DNA of 64,000 nt from contig ABVW01000006.1 in NCBI GenBank assembly GCA_000173115.1, positions 1 through 64,000 of the forward strand. The letters run 5' to 3'. The notes beneath the pieces were generated by a model. It did no database searches, had not been told where the DNA came from, and worked only from the letters and a program-made list of their open reading frames with translations. This DNA comes from Flavobacteria bacterium MS024-3C. Lineage in GTDB: Bacteria > Bacteroidota > Bacteroidia > Flavobacteriales > Flavobacteriaceae. Each line of letters starts with the position of its first letter. Positions within the stretch are counted from its first letter, which is position 1. The position numbers and the translations under genes were made by a program. This document shows positions 8,547 to 18,107 of the stretch, piece by piece.

Positions 8547-9260
8547 ATGGGCGCTTCTAACCTACATACTCCCTTTAGTACCCCTGCATTAAAAGTCTGT
8601 GGCATGAGGGACCCTGAGAATATTAGGGCAGTGGCAGCAATAAAGCCAAATTATATGGGCTTTATTTTTTGGGAACCCTCGAAACGGTTTATTCAAAACC
8701 CCATTCCAGAAATAGATCCTAATGTTCAGAAGATAGGCGTATTTGTAAAGGCAACACCTAATTTTATCCTAAAAACCATCCAGGAAAATGATTTACAGGG
8801 CGTTCAATTGCATGGAGGAGAAACTACCCAGGATTGCAAAGTGCTGAGGGACGCTTTGGATAAAGAAGTAGGTCTTAGCAAGCCTTCCTTGGTGATTATA
8901 AAAGCTTTTTCAGTAGCAGATCAATTTGACTTTTCAAGTCTTGCTGCTTACGAGGCCTATTGCGACTACTTCCTTTTTGACACTAAGGGGAAACTCCCTG
9001 GAGGCAATGGCTATACCTTTTCATGGAAATTATTAAGCGCATATCCAAGCAATACCCCTTATTTCTTAAGCGGTGGTATTGGCCTAAGACAAACAGATGC
9101 TTTGGCTGAATTTTTAGAAAGTGACGCCGCTAAAATGTGTGCTGTTATAGATGTAAATAGTACTTTTGAAGAAGAAGACTATACCAAAAATTATAAAGAC
9201 CTAGAATTATTCAATACCGCTTTAAAAAAAAGATTTCTACCCCTGAAAAATACCCTATGA
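8547..9260 (+). CDS. trpF: Phosphoribosylanthranilate isomerase
   Basis: Amadori isomerase on a TIM barrel. The catalytic Cys is in [12 protein letters not shown] near residue 18 and the catalytic Asp in [11 protein letters not shown] near 145; GVQLHGGE lies near 90. At 237 residues it is somewhat longer than the usual ~210, with an N-terminal lead of about 14 residues that might not be translated. Its end overlaps the trpB ATG by four bases (ATGA), typical of coupling. Confidence 0.93.
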   Translation: MGASNLHTPFSTPALKVCGMRDPENIRAVAAIKPNYMGFIFWEPSKRFIQNPIPEIDPNVQKIGVFVKATPNFILKTIQENDLQGVQLHGGETTQDCKVLRDALDKEVGLSKPSLVIIKAFSVADQFDFSSLAAYEAYCDYFLFDTKGKLPGGNGYTFSWKLLSAYPSNTPYFLSGGIGLRQTDALAEFLESDAAKMCAVIDVNSTFEEEDYTKNYKDLELFNTALKKRFLPLKNTL

Positions 9261-10444
9261 AAAAAACACACCACGTAGATGAAAATGGATATTACGGCTC
9301 TTTTGGAGGGGCTTATATTCCTGAAATGCTATTTCCAAATACAGAAGAACTCAGGACCCAATATTTAGATATTATGGGCTCTGAAAGTTTTAAAAAAGAA
9401 TTTGACTATCTCCTTAGAGATTATGTAGGAAGGCCTACCCCACTTTATTTTGCGGAAAGACTCTCTGCACTGTACAACACTAAGATCTATCTTAAAAGAG
9501 AAGACTTATGCCATACTGGAGCGCACAAGGTTAACAATACCATTGGCCAAATCCTGATGGCTAAAAGACTGGGTAAAACAAGAATTATTGCAGAGACCGG
9601 AGCAGGACAACACGGTGTAGCTACTGCTACAGTCTGTGCGTTAATGGGCATGGAATGTATTGTTTATATGGGTGCTGTAGATATTAAAAGACAGGCCCCA
9701 AATGTGGCTAGAATGAAGATGCTAGGTGCTACAGTTAGGGCGGCTGAATCTGGAAGTAAAACCCTTAAAGACGCAACCAACGAAGCCATTAGGGATTGGA
9801 TTAACAACCCTGTGAACACCCATTATATTATTGGTTCTGTAGTAGGTCCTCATCCTTATCCTGATATGGTGGCTCGCTTTCAATCTGTGATCTCTAAGGA
9901 AATTAAAAGCCAATTATTAGAAAAAGAGGGTCGTGAAAATCCAGACCATGTAGTTGCATGTGTGGGTGGAGGAAGTAATGCCGCTGGAGCTTACTACCAT
10001 TTTTTAGATACCCCTGAAGTAAATATTATTGCGGTAGAAGCCGCTGGAAAAGGAATTCATACCGGAGAAAGTGCTGCTACCTCTGCACTGGGAAAAGAAG
10101 GCATTATTCACGGAAGTAAAACCCTACTCATGCAAACCCAAGACGGACAAATTACCGAGCCTTACTCTATATCTGCGGGCTTAGATTATCCAGGAGTAGG
10201 TCCAATGCATGCCCATTTATTTGAATCTAAAAGAGCGGAGTTTATTTCAGTAACAGATCAAGATGCCATGGCTGCAGGATTACTGGTATCTAAAATGGAG
10301 GGGATTATACCTGCTATTGAAACTTCTCACGCCTTTGCCATTTTTGAAAACAGGCCTTTTGGTAAAGAAGAAGTGGTAGTAGTTAACTTATCTGGCCGAG
10401 GAGACAAAGACTTAAATACCTACATAGATTATTTTAAATTATAA
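9257..10444 (+). CDS. trpB: Tryptophan synthase beta chain
   Basis: PLP enzyme that joins indole and serine to make tryptophan. The 395 residues contain the PLP lysine K91 in [10 protein letters not shown], the GAGQHG loop near 116, and the phosphate-binding GGGSNAAG near 237. All catalytic elements are present. It overlaps trpF and is 9 bases upstream of trpA, its partner in the alpha2beta2 complex. Confidence 0.97.
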   Translation: MKKTHHVDENGYYGSFGGAYIPEMLFPNTEELRTQYLDIMGSESFKKEFDYLLRDYVGRPTPLYFAERLSALYNTKIYLKREDLCHTGAHKVNNTIGQILMAKRLGKTRIIAETGAGQHGVATATVCALMGMECIVYMGAVDIKRQAPNVARMKMLGATVRAAESGSKTLKDATNEAIRDWINNPVNTHYIIGSVVGPHPYPDMVARFQSVISKEIKSQLLEKEGRENPDHVVACVGGGSNAAGAYYHFLDTPEVNIIAVEAAGKGIHTGESAATSALGKEGIIHGSKTLLMQTQDGQITEPYSISAGLDYPGVGPMHAHLFESKRAEFISVTDQDAMAAGLLVSKMEGIIPAIETSHAFAIFENRPFGKEEVVVVNLSGRGDKDLNTYIDYFKL

Positions 10445-10453
10445 ATAAGCAAC

Positions 10454-11242
10454 ATGTCACAAGCTACGCTCGTACCCAATAGAATTAATACCCGAATGGC
10501 AGACCCCAAAAAAGTGCTGTCCATATACTTTACCGCAGGCTACCCCGAAAAAGAAGACACTACCAAAGTATTACAGCAACTGCAAGACAGTGGGGTAGAT
10601 TTAGTAGAAATAGGACTTCCTTTTAGTGATCCTTTAGCAGACGGTCCAACCATTCAAGATAGCTCCACAACAGCACTAAAAAATGGAATGAGCACCCAAT
10701 TACTTTTTGACCAATTAAAAGACATTCGAAAAAGCATTCACATTCCCTTAATTGTCATGGGCTATTTTAACCCCATGCTACAATACGGCGTAGATGCTTT
10801 TTTAAAAGAGTGTGCCCAGATAGGAATAGATGGGATTATCATGCCAGACCTACCACTAGCAGAGTATAAGCAGCACTACGCCGCTATGTATGAAAAATAC
10901 GGGATTAAAAACATCTTTTTAATCACCCCTCAAACCTCAGATGCCCGAATTAGAGAAATAGACAAGGCTTCTGATAGTTTCATATATCTGGTAAGCACAG
11001 CCTCTGTAACAGGCAGCAAAAGTGGTTTTGGCCCGGAACAAGAAGCTTATTTTGAAAGAATTGCGAATATGAAGCTCAAAAACCCTTTGGTGGTTGGATT
11101 TGGAATACATGATGCACACACCTTTACTCAAGCTACAAAACACACTTCAGGAGCCATTATTGGATCTGCTTTTATTAAGACCATCACAGAAAAAGGGCTT
11201 GCAGGAATAGCCCCGTTCATACAAAGTCTGCGTCCAGAATAG
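10454..11242 (+). CDS. trpA: Tryptophan synthase alpha chain
   Basis: Splits indole-3-glycerol phosphate to indole, which is channelled to TrpB. TIM barrel of 262 residues with catalytic Glu52 (LVEIGLPFSDP) and Asp63 (LADGPTIQ), equivalent to E49 and D60 of the enterobacterial enzyme. It is the last gene of the operon. I see no strong terminator directly after it. Confidence 0.96.
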   Translation: MSQATLVPNRINTRMADPKKVLSIYFTAGYPEKEDTTKVLQQLQDSGVDLVEIGLPFSDPLADGPTIQDSSTTALKNGMSTQLLFDQLKDIRKSIHIPLIVMGYFNPMLQYGVDAFLKECAQIGIDGIIMPDLPLAEYKQHYAAMYEKYGIKNIFLITPQTSDARIREIDKASDSFIYLVSTASVTGSKSGFGPEQEAYFERIANMKLKNPLVVGFGIHDAHTFTQATKHTSGAIIGSAFIKTITEKGLAGIAPFIQSLRPE

Positions 11243-11327
11243 CTTAGATTCAAAAAACGGTAGCTTATTTATCACATCGCTTCTCTTATGTTCGAATATA
11301 AATTTTGAGGGCTCAAAACCAAACCAA

Positions 11328-11567
11328 ATGAATTATTTTAAAAATTTTCTAATCAAAAACTTGGGCCTTATTGCCCTATTGAGCGTCACCCTCGGGCTAG
11401 CCCCTTTTAATCCAGAACCTCACATTTGGGGCAAAATAAAGTGGATTCAAGGCGGCGCCAAAGGCATGCAACTCATTGATTGGTGGGATACTTTTTTTCA
11501 TGGTGCCCCCTTTATCTTATTAACACTTGCACTTATCTTTAAAGGGCTATCTTTAGGTAAGAAATAA
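11328..11567 (+). CDS. Small membrane protein, unknown function (79 aa)
   Basis: Two predicted membrane helices (about residues 8-26 and 55-72) flank a short hydrophilic loop with WGKIKWIQGGAKGMQLIDWWDTFFHGAP. I recall similar short proteins in Flavobacteriaceae, sometimes labelled RND transporter, but at this length it cannot be a transporter. It lies 85 bases after trpA and 19 bases before the M20 peptidase gene, so it may be read with either. Function is unknown. Confidence 0.65.
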   Translation: MNYFKNFLIKNLGLIALLSVTLGLAPFNPEPHIWGKIKWIQGGAKGMQLIDWWDTFFHGAPFILLTLALIFKGLSLGKK

Positions 11568-11586
11568 CTATAAAAACACCTGCTAT

Positions 11587-13083
11587 ATGAAAAACCTCAG
11601 CCATTTTCTTTTATTGTTTTTTACCTCCGCGGCTATTGCCCAGACACCCGCTGAAATTAAGGGTCAGGTGAGACATTCCATAGATGAACTTAGGGATTTT
11701 GTAGCCATTCCCAATGACGCAAATATGCCTGCAGATATTAACCGAAACATCACTTGGCTCACAGAAAAATTTAGCGACAGAGGCTTCAATACAGCAGTAC
11801 TTCCCACAGATGGTTTACCCCTCTTCTTTGCTGCCCTTCCAATGGATCCTGCTAAAAAGACTTTGCTGTTTTATATGCATTTAGACGGCCAACCGGTGGC
11901 TCCAGAATTATGGGATCAGGAAAATCCTTATGAGGTGGTGCTTAAAAAGCCAGTAGGTGACCAGTGGGAAACCACTCCTTTTGAGGAATTAAATGAAGAT
12001 ATTCCAATGGATTGGAGGCTTTATGGTAGGTCTACTTCTGACGACAAGGGACCTATTGTGATGCTGTTAAATAGCTTAGACCTATTGAAAAAGAATAAGG
12101 TGGTTTTACCTTTCAATATTAAGGTGGTCTTAGACGGAGAAGAAGAAAAGAGCAGCAAGCCACTCGCTAAAGCAGTAAATACTTATAAAGACTTATTGGA
12201 AGCGGACTATCTGATCATTAATGATGGTCCTGTTCACGCCTCTGGACAGCCTACTATTGTGTATGGATGTAGGGGGATTACTACCTTGAGGGTGTCTACC
12301 TACGGTCCCATAAAACCACAACACTCTGGTCACTATGGTAATTATGCGCCAAACCCTGCTTTTGAAATGGCCCACCTCCTGTCCAGTTTAAAATCTCCCG
12401 ATGGAAAGGCATTGGTAACGGGATATTATGACGGTATTACACTGAGCGAATCCGATAGGGCTGTTTTGAAAGCAGTGCCCGACTCAGCAGAATACCTGAA
12501 AGAATTATTGGGGATTCACCAGCCAGATGCGGTGGGAGAATTTTATCAGCATGCGCTACAGTTTCCTTCCCTGAATGTGAGGGGAATGTCCAGTGGCTGG
12601 GTGGGAGACCAAGCCAGAACGATTGTACCTGACAAAGCTACTGTTGAGATTGATTTAAGATTGGTGCCTGAAACCAAAGGAGAACACTTACAAAATTTAG
12701 TAGAAGCACACTTAAAAAAACAAGGCTACACTATTTTTAGTGAGGAGCCTTCAAAAGCAAATAGAATGGCCTATCCCAAAGTGATACGACTCGAAAAGGG
12801 ATCTGTAACGCCTGCATTTAGAACAGATTTGAGCCTGCCTTTTGGAGGGCATTTAAAATCTTTATTGGAAAATAATTTCAATACTGAGGTGGTGCAGATT
12901 AGAACTATGGGAGGTACTGTACCTATTGCTCCCTTTGTAAATGCCTTAAAAATTCCTGCCTATATTTTACCCATGGTAAACCCGGACAACAACCAACACA
13001 GTCCAAATGAAAACTTGAAGATTGGTCAGATTGAGTACGGAATAAAAACCTTTTACAGCTTATTGAACAGTCCTTTTGAATAG
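11587..13083 (+). CDS. M20 family metallopeptidase, exported
   Basis: Zinc exopeptidase, probably a dipeptidase or aminoacylase of the M20/M25/M40 group. A signal peptide (about residues 1-19, ending AIAQ) implies export to the periplasm. Metal-site motifs are MHLDGQP near 97, GRSTSDDKGP near 151 and DGEEEKSS near 182, with the dimerisation domain in the middle and a final histidine in NNQHSPNE near 476. At 498 residues the length is usual. The substrate cannot be read from sequence. Confidence 0.88.
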   Translation: MKNLSHFLLLFFTSAAIAQTPAEIKGQVRHSIDELRDFVAIPNDANMPADINRNITWLTEKFSDRGFNTAVLPTDGLPLFFAALPMDPAKKTLLFYMHLDGQPVAPELWDQENPYEVVLKKPVGDQWETTPFEELNEDIPMDWRLYGRSTSDDKGPIVMLLNSLDLLKKNKVVLPFNIKVVLDGEEEKSSKPLAKAVNTYKDLLEADYLIINDGPVHASGQPTIVYGCRGITTLRVSTYGPIKPQHSGHYGNYAPNPAFEMAHLLSSLKSPDGKALVTGYYDGITLSESDRAVLKAVPDSAEYLKELLGIHQPDAVGEFYQHALQFPSLNVRGMSSGWVGDQARTIVPDKATVEIDLRLVPETKGEHLQNLVEAHLKKQGYTIFSEEPSKANRMAYPKVIRLEKGSVTPAFRTDLSLPFGGHLKSLLENNFNTEVVQIRTMGGTVPIAPFVNALKIPAYILPMVNPDNNQHSPNENLKIGQIEYGIKTFYSLLNSPFE

Positions 13084-13185
13084 GCATTGAACACCATAAA
13101 AATCTGATGCTAGGTATTTAACCGTCTTTATAAACAAGGATTGCCTTATCTAAAATATGTTGAAGTGGAAATGTCTTGAAACAGC

Positions 13186-13947
13186 CTATCTCACAAAAAC
13201 AGGTGTCATTGGATCTTTTGTTTCATCTGGACTATAGGCATAGCCCTCTAAATTGAATCCTAGAATTCCTTCTAAGTCTTGAATGTTGTTTTGAATGGCA
13301 TAACGTACCATGAGCCCCCTAGCTTTCTTAGCATAAAAGCTAATGATTTTTAGTTTGTCGTTTTTCCAGTCTTTAAACACTGGAGACATCACTTGCATAT
13401 TAAGTTCTTTTGAATTGAGCGCAGAAAAATATTCATTACTGGCTAAGTTTACTAAAATTTCTGAGGCCTCCATTTGCTCATTTAAATGCGCAGTTAGGGT
13501 GTTCTTCCAAAAACCATACAGGCTGTTATGAGTCCCAATGGCTAAGGAAGTACCCATTTCTAATCGGTAGGCTTGAATGAGGTCTAAAGGCTTTAATATA
13601 CCATATAAACCAGAGAGAATATGCAATTGGTTTTGCAAGGCATTTACCTCTTTTTGGTTCATTGAAAAAACATCTATGCCCTGATATACGTCTCCACTAA
13701 AAGTATAAATAGCAGGTCTGGCATTGGCTGGGGTAAATGGCAGTGAAAAATCCTGATTCCGTTGCCAGTTTAACTGAGACAACTTATCAGAAATATGCAT
13801 TAGCGCTCCAAGATCTGATGGCTTTTTTTTGGCCAATGTAGTGTTAATGGTCTTAGATTGATCTAGAAATACGGGCTCACTATATTGGGTTGTAGGGAGT
13901 GCTGTTTCAAAGTCTAAAGATTTGGCAGGGGATATAATAAATTTCAT
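13186..13947 (-). CDS. yaaA: Peroxide stress protein YaaA
   Basis: Cytosolic protein of 253 residues (DUF328 family) that limits intracellular iron and oxidative DNA damage during peroxide stress in E. coli. The opening MKFIISPAKSLDF, the GDVYQG and SGLYGILKPLDLIQAYRLEMG segments in the middle and FYAKKARGLMVRY near the end are diagnostic. It is convergent with the M20 peptidase gene and appears monocistronic. Confidence 0.93.
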   Translation of the reverse strand: MKFIISPAKSLDFETALPTTQYSEPVFLDQSKTINTTLAKKKPSDLGALMHISDKLSQLNWQRNQDFSLPFTPANARPAIYTFSGDVYQGIDVFSMNQKEVNALQNQLHILSGLYGILKPLDLIQAYRLEMGTSLAIGTHNSLYGFWKNTLTAHLNEQMEASEILVNLASNEYFSALNSKELNMQVMSPVFKDWKNDKLKIISFYAKKARGLMVRYAIQNNIQDLEGILGFNLEGYAYSPDETKDPMTPVFVR

Positions 13948-14012
13948 AGCAAATGAATTTTAGCATAAAAATACACGTTTTTAGGGATTTTTAAAACTCC
14001 TTTAAAAATAGC

Positions 14013-15152
14013 CTACTCTTGTTGGTGTTGCGCATAGGCGCGCCACTTTTCAATACACAATACCATATCTTCTGGAATAGGGGTATTAAAACGCATGAGC
14101 TCGCCAGAGCTCGGATGCACAAAACCAAGGGTTTTGGCATGCAAGGCTTGCCTTGGCAACGCCTTAAATGCGTTGTCTACAAATTGCTTGTACTTAGTAA
14201 ATGTTGTGCCTTTTAAAATTTTCTCTCCGCCGTATCGTTCGTCATTGAACAAAGTATGTCCAATATGTTTCATATGCGCTCTAATCTGGTGGGTTCTTCC
14301 TGTCTCTAATACACAAGAAACCAGGGTTACATAGCCCAATCTTTCCATGACTTTATAATGAGTTACCGCTTCCTTTCCTTGATCTCCATCTGGAAAAACA
14401 GCCATTTGTAACCTATTCTTTGGATGCCTCCCTATGTGGCCTCTTACTGTCCCCTGCTCCTCTTCTACATTGCCCCACACAATGGCTACATACTCACGCT
14501 CAGAAGTTTTGTCAAAAAACTGTTTGGCCAAATGAGTCATGGCTTTAGCGGTCTTTGCCACCACCAATAAACCAGAAGTGTCTTTGTCTATTCTATGCAC
14601 AAGTCCAGGTCTTTCATCTGCATTTAAAGGAAGGTCTTTGACATGAAACAATAGGGCATTAATCAATGTTCCTGAATAATTCCCATGACCTGGATGTACC
14701 ACCATACCCGGTGGCTTATTGACCACCATGAGGTCTGAGTCTTCATATACTACGTCTAAAGGAATGTCTTCTGGCGTGAGAAGAAACTCATAGGGAGGGT
14801 GAGTGAACATCACCTTAATTTGGTCTCCCGCCTTTACCTTATAATTTTGCTTTACAACTAAATCATTGACCCAAATATGACCCTCTTTTGCTGCTTGTTG
14901 GATTTTATTTCTCGTAGCATTCTCAATGAAATTCATGAGGTATTTATCTATTCTAAGCGGTTCCTGTCCTTTTGATGCAATAAAACTAAAATGCTCAAAA
15001 AGGCCTTCAGACTCCTGATCTTCAAGCTCTAGATCTTGAGATTCTTGTGCCCCTAAAGAAGAATCTTTTATTAAAGCACCAGGCCCTAGTTGAAGGTCCT
15101 GATGGGATTTATTTAAAGAATCTAAAGGAGAACTTGAATCTGTTTGGGACAT
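14013..15152 (-). CDS. RluD-type 23S rRNA/tRNA pseudouridine synthase
   Basis: Modifies uridines in structured RNA. An S4 RNA-binding domain (about residues 70-130) precedes the synthase domain with the catalytic Asp in HRIDKDTSGLL near 190 and GRTHQIRAH near 290. The first ~55 residues are polar and low-complexity and lie outside the known domains. RluD is the closest family, but the exact target sites are not predictable. The upstream neighbour on the same strand is the PASTA protein gene, about 100 bases away. Confidence 0.9.
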   Translation of the reverse strand: MSQTDSSSPLDSLNKSHQDLQLGPGALIKDSSLGAQESQDLELEDQESEGLFEHFSFIASKGQEPLRIDKYLMNFIENATRNKIQQAAKEGHIWVNDLVVKQNYKVKAGDQIKVMFTHPPYEFLLTPEDIPLDVVYEDSDLMVVNKPPGMVVHPGHGNYSGTLINALLFHVKDLPLNADERPGLVHRIDKDTSGLLVVAKTAKAMTHLAKQFFDKTSEREYVAIVWGNVEEEQGTVRGHIGRHPKNRLQMAVFPDGDQGKEAVTHYKVMERLGYVTLVSCVLETGRTHQIRAHMKHIGHTLFNDERYGGEKILKGTTFTKYKQFVDNAFKALPRQALHAKTLGFVHPSSGELMRFNTPIPEDMVLCIEKWRAYAQHQQE

Positions 15153-15251
15153 TGTTGGTGGTTTAAAAAAGTGTAGGGATAAAAAATTAGAAACAATTTC
15201 TAATTTGGAGACAGTATATATTTTGGATTGACCTGGTTTAAATTACGGATG

Positions 15252-15854
15252 TCATTTTTTATTCTGTAGCAGCTGATTTAAATTAGGTGTCTCATTTTCG
15301 GGCCTGTTTCCATTGCCACAAATGAGTTCTATTCCTGACATTTTTGGCAATTTAAAACCGGGGTTGATGAGCTTATTATTGTACTTAATCCCATAGACCA
15401 TATTCTTGCCTAAGGCATCTATATAAGTAACTTTTTCTACTATTAAACCAACTGCTTGTAATTTAGAAGTCGCGTTTCTTTTTGTTACTTGGACCAATTC
15501 AGGCAAACTTATATTGGCATATCCAGATGGATTTAGCTGCAAATAAATTTTCTTATTAACTTTTACTTCACTACCTGCCAATGGTTTTTGACTAATGACA
15601 GCATTTTTTGGAAAATCACTTCTAAAATTAGCAGAATCTATCACTTGAAACCTCAATGATTGGGCGGCTAAAATATTGGCCACCTCATTAATGTCCTTTT
15701 TGCTCAAATCTGGTACTACAATATAATTACCGTGTTCCGTAGTCCAAGCCAACATTTGCATACTAATGACCACAAGAAGGAATAATACCAAGAGGGCTCC
15801 TAAGATTTGTTTTAAAAAAAACCGGCTTTTTAAAAAAAGTATACTATTTTTCAT
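15252..15854 (-). CDS. PASTA domain membrane protein
   Basis: One membrane helix (about residues 14-36) anchors an extracytoplasmic region of PASTA repeats, seen as VPDLSKKDINEVANIL, then AVISQKPLAGSEVKVNKKIYL, and a later repeat with LPELVQVTKRNATSKL. PASTA modules bind peptidoglycan fragments in kinases and PBPs; no kinase or transpeptidase domain is present here. I chose the ATG at 15854, ten codons inside the longest frame, because a TAnnTTTG box lies 18 bases upstream. It diverges from ddl, which fits a cell-wall context. Confidence 0.85.
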   Translation of the reverse strand: MKNSILFLKSRFFLKQILGALLVLFLLVVISMQMLAWTTEHGNYIVVPDLSKKDINEVANILAAQSLRFQVIDSANFRSDFPKNAVISQKPLAGSEVKVNKKIYLQLNPSGYANISLPELVQVTKRNATSKLQAVGLIVEKVTYIDALGKNMVYGIKYNNKLINPGFKLPKMSGIELICGNGNRPENETPNLNQLLQNKK

Positions 15855-15872
15855 TGCGCTTAGCGATTGGCA

Positions 15873-15880
15873 CAAAGATA
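15873..15880 (-). promoter_or_regulatory. -7 box (TATCTTTG) for the PASTA protein gene
   Basis: On the minus strand TATCTTTG matches TAnnTTTG, 18 bases upstream of the chosen ATG at 15854. Confidence 0.5.
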
Positions 15881-15937
15881 GCAAAACCTTTGTGTTAGTA
15901 ATTCCCAGTGCTCAATAAATTATAAAAGTGCTTTCCA

Positions 15938-16909
15938 ATGAAAAAAACCATTGCAGTAATTATGGGCGGTTATACCAGTGAATTTGAAATTTCACTAAAA
16001 AGTGGTGCTGTCGTTGCGGCGCACTTAGACCCTGATAAATATGAAGTATACCCAATTGTGATCACAAAAAATAGGTGGACCTACACCACTGATCATGGTG
16101 CGGTCTATGCCATTCAAAAGGAAAATTTTAGCCTTGAACTTCCCCACAAAAAAGTCCTATTTGATGGAGTTTTTAATGCCATTCACGGAAGCCCTGGAGA
16201 AGATGGTAAAATTCAAGCTTATCTTGAACTTCTGGGGATTCCCCAAACTGCCTGCGATTTTTATCAAGCAGCGCTTACCTATAATAAAAGAGATTTATTG
16301 AGTGTGCTAAAGCCCTATGGAATTGCCATGGCTAAATCTTATTATCTGAACTTTGGTGACCCCATAAATAAGGAGGCTATTATTAAAAAAGTAGGCTTGC
16401 CGTGTTTTGTAAAAGCCAATAGGTCAGGAAGCAGTTATGGAATTAGTAAGGTGTATACTTCAGATCAGATAGAGGCTGCGCTTGAAATTGCATTTAAGGA
16501 GGACAAGGAGGTGATTATTGAATCGGCTTTAGTGGGAAGAGAAGTCTCTGTTGGAGTCATTCAATACCAGGGAAAAACCAAAGTATTGCCCATCACTGAA
16601 ATTCTCAGTGAAAACGACTTCTTCGATTATCAGGCAAAATACGAGGGGAAATCTACAGAAATTACCCCTGCTGACCTTGAACCGGAACTAGAAGATAAAA
16701 TTATAGCTGTTGCAACATTTATTTACAACACTTTAAATCTAAAAGGTTTTACCAGGTCCGAATTTATTTTAGTCAATAATGTTCCTCACTTATTAGAAGT
16801 AAATACAACACCTGGAATGACGCAGCACAGTATACTGCCGCAACAAGCAAAGGAGGCTGGAATATCACTTCCTGAATTATTTGAAAGTGCTCTTTTGGCC
16901 ATACTGTAA
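15938..16909 (+). CDS. ddl: D-alanine--D-alanine ligase
   Basis: ATP-grasp enzyme making the D-Ala-D-Ala dipeptide for peptidoglycan. The 323 residues contain the N-terminal GGYTSEFEISLKSG, IHGSPGEDGKIQ near 87, KANRSGSSYGISK near 165 and the metal-binding end LLEVNTTPGMTQHS near 290. Length and motifs are normal. It diverges from the PASTA protein gene and precedes coaD. Confidence 0.95.
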   Translation: MKKTIAVIMGGYTSEFEISLKSGAVVAAHLDPDKYEVYPIVITKNRWTYTTDHGAVYAIQKENFSLELPHKKVLFDGVFNAIHGSPGEDGKIQAYLELLGIPQTACDFYQAALTYNKRDLLSVLKPYGIAMAKSYYLNFGDPINKEAIIKKVGLPCFVKANRSGSSYGISKVYTSDQIEAALEIAFKEDKEVIIESALVGREVSVGVIQYQGKTKVLPITEILSENDFFDYQAKYEGKSTEITPADLEPELEDKIIAVATFIYNTLNLKGFTRSEFILVNNVPHLLEVNTTPGMTQHSILPQQAKEAGISLPELFESALLAIL

Positions 16910-17002
16910 TTCTTTAATATTTTACACTTGTAAAGGGAGCTACATAATCACTTTAAATTTACTTACATTTAAGGGTAAAACTAAATTGCTTAATTTTAAC
17001 GC

Positions 17003-17473
17003 ATGGATAAAAAAATAGCTGTTTTTCCAGGATCCTTTGATCCACTCACTCTTGGGCATTTAGACGTCATTCAAAGGGGCATTACCCTTTTTGACACGCT
17101 TATTATTGCTGTTGGTGTTAATACGGAGAAAAAGTATATGTTTTCTTTAGAGCAACGTGTAGAAATACTTCGTAAAACATTTAAAGATGAACCTAAAATT
17201 AGCGTACAAACCTACAGCGGCCTAACAGTAGATTTCTGTAGGGAAATCAATGCCAATTTTATTCTTAGAGGGCTAAGAAACCCTGCTGATTTTGAATTTG
17301 AGAAGGCCATTGCCCACACCAACAGAAAACTCTCTGAAATTGAAACAGTATTTTTATTGACTTCTTCAGGCAAATCATATATTAGTTCCTCTATTGTGAG
17401 AGATGTTATTAGACATGGAGGGGATTATTCTGGTCTAGTGCCCAATGCCGTTTTAGGTATTTCAACACTGTGA
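17003..17473 (+). CDS. coaD: Phosphopantetheine adenylyltransferase
   Basis: Penultimate step of coenzyme A synthesis, transferring AMP to 4'-phosphopantetheine. The nucleotidyltransferase fold of 156 residues shows PGSFDPLTLGHLD (residues about 9-21), ILRGLRNPADFEFE near 90 and SGKSYISSS near 124. All hallmarks are present. It lies 93 bases downstream of ddl and is convergent with the NUDIX gene. Confidence 0.95.
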   Translation: MDKKIAVFPGSFDPLTLGHLDVIQRGITLFDTLIIAVGVNTEKKYMFSLEQRVEILRKTFKDEPKISVQTYSGLTVDFCREINANFILRGLRNPADFEFEKAIAHTNRKLSEIETVFLLTSSGKSYISSSIVRDVIRHGGDYSGLVPNAVLGISTL

Positions 17474-17515
17474 TTTGAAAAATTAGTTTTAAGCAAAAAA
17501 GTTTTGGTTGTGAAA

Positions 17516-18100
17516 TTATTCAAACAACACCTTAATATTGGTATATGAATTTAGAAGGGCCTTTTTAATTTTATCTGGTCCCTTCCACTTCACTTTAACA
17601 ATACCCTCTTCTAGTTGTCCCAATAAAGGGCCTTTATAAGATGTTTTCATAGCAAACCAGTGCACTTCTTTGAGCTTATAATGCCCGTTTCGTTTGAATA
17701 TATGATAGGTAGTTCTCAAGAAGTTTTCAATCTCCAAACCTTTTACACCGGTTTCTTCTTCCACCTCTCTTATGGCAGCAGCTTCTATTGTTTCTCCCTT
17801 GTCTATTTTACCCTTGGGTAAATCCCATTTATCATTTCTAAATATAAAAAGAACCTTCCCCTGAGGGTTGGTCACTACACCACCTGCCGCAACTACCCTT
17901 GGTATGGTCTTAGAAAATTTGTTCAATATTTCTTCGTGATTGGGGTGGTATATGTAAGCTTTGTCCAGCTTCTTTTTAGAAAGTGCTGAAATGGCCTTTT
18001 GAATCGCTTCCTCATTTAAAGGAAAATAAGTGCTTTCTTCAGATTCAGCCAGTTTATTTGTCAGAATCATAGGAGATTCATTCACAAAAACTTTATACAT
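17516..18100 (-). CDS. NUDIX hydrolase
   Basis: Hydrolyses a nucleoside diphosphate-linked compound, with the identity unresolved. The Nudix box is intact as GKIDKGETIEAAAIREVEEETGV near residue 100, preceded by an N-terminal extension of ~60 residues of unknown role. I start at the ATG at 18100, which leaves only seven bases to the oppositely oriented pyrE ATG; longer frames would run into pyrE. The gene is convergent with coaD. Confidence 0.87.
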   Translation of the reverse strand: MYKVFVNESPMILTNKLAESEESTYFPLNEEAIQKAISALSKKKLDKAYIYHPNHEEILNKFSKTIPRVVAAGGVVTNPQGKVLFIFRNDKWDLPKGKIDKGETIEAAAIREVEEETGVKGLEIENFLRTTYHIFKRNGHYKLKEVHWFAMKTSYKGPLLGQLEEGIVKVKWKGPDKIKKALLNSYTNIKVLFE

Positions 18101-18103
18101 TTG
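18096..18103 (+). promoter_or_regulatory. -7 box (TACATTTG) of pyrE
   Basis: TACATTTG matches TAnnTTTG and ends four bases before the pyrE ATG at 18108, the same spacing as at the trp leader. This implies a leaderless or nearly leaderless pyrE transcript. It also overlaps the NUDIX start codon. Confidence 0.5.
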
Positions 18104-18107
18104 TGTC

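Noticed and set aside
15252-15854. PASTA-type Ser/Thr kinase or penicillin-binding protein
   Set aside because: No kinase or transpeptidase domain; only a helix and PASTA repeats are present.
16921-16934. Palindrome TTTACACTTGTAAA between ddl and coaD
   Set aside because: No promoter box or regulator gene is associated, and one short AT-rich palindrome can occur by chance.
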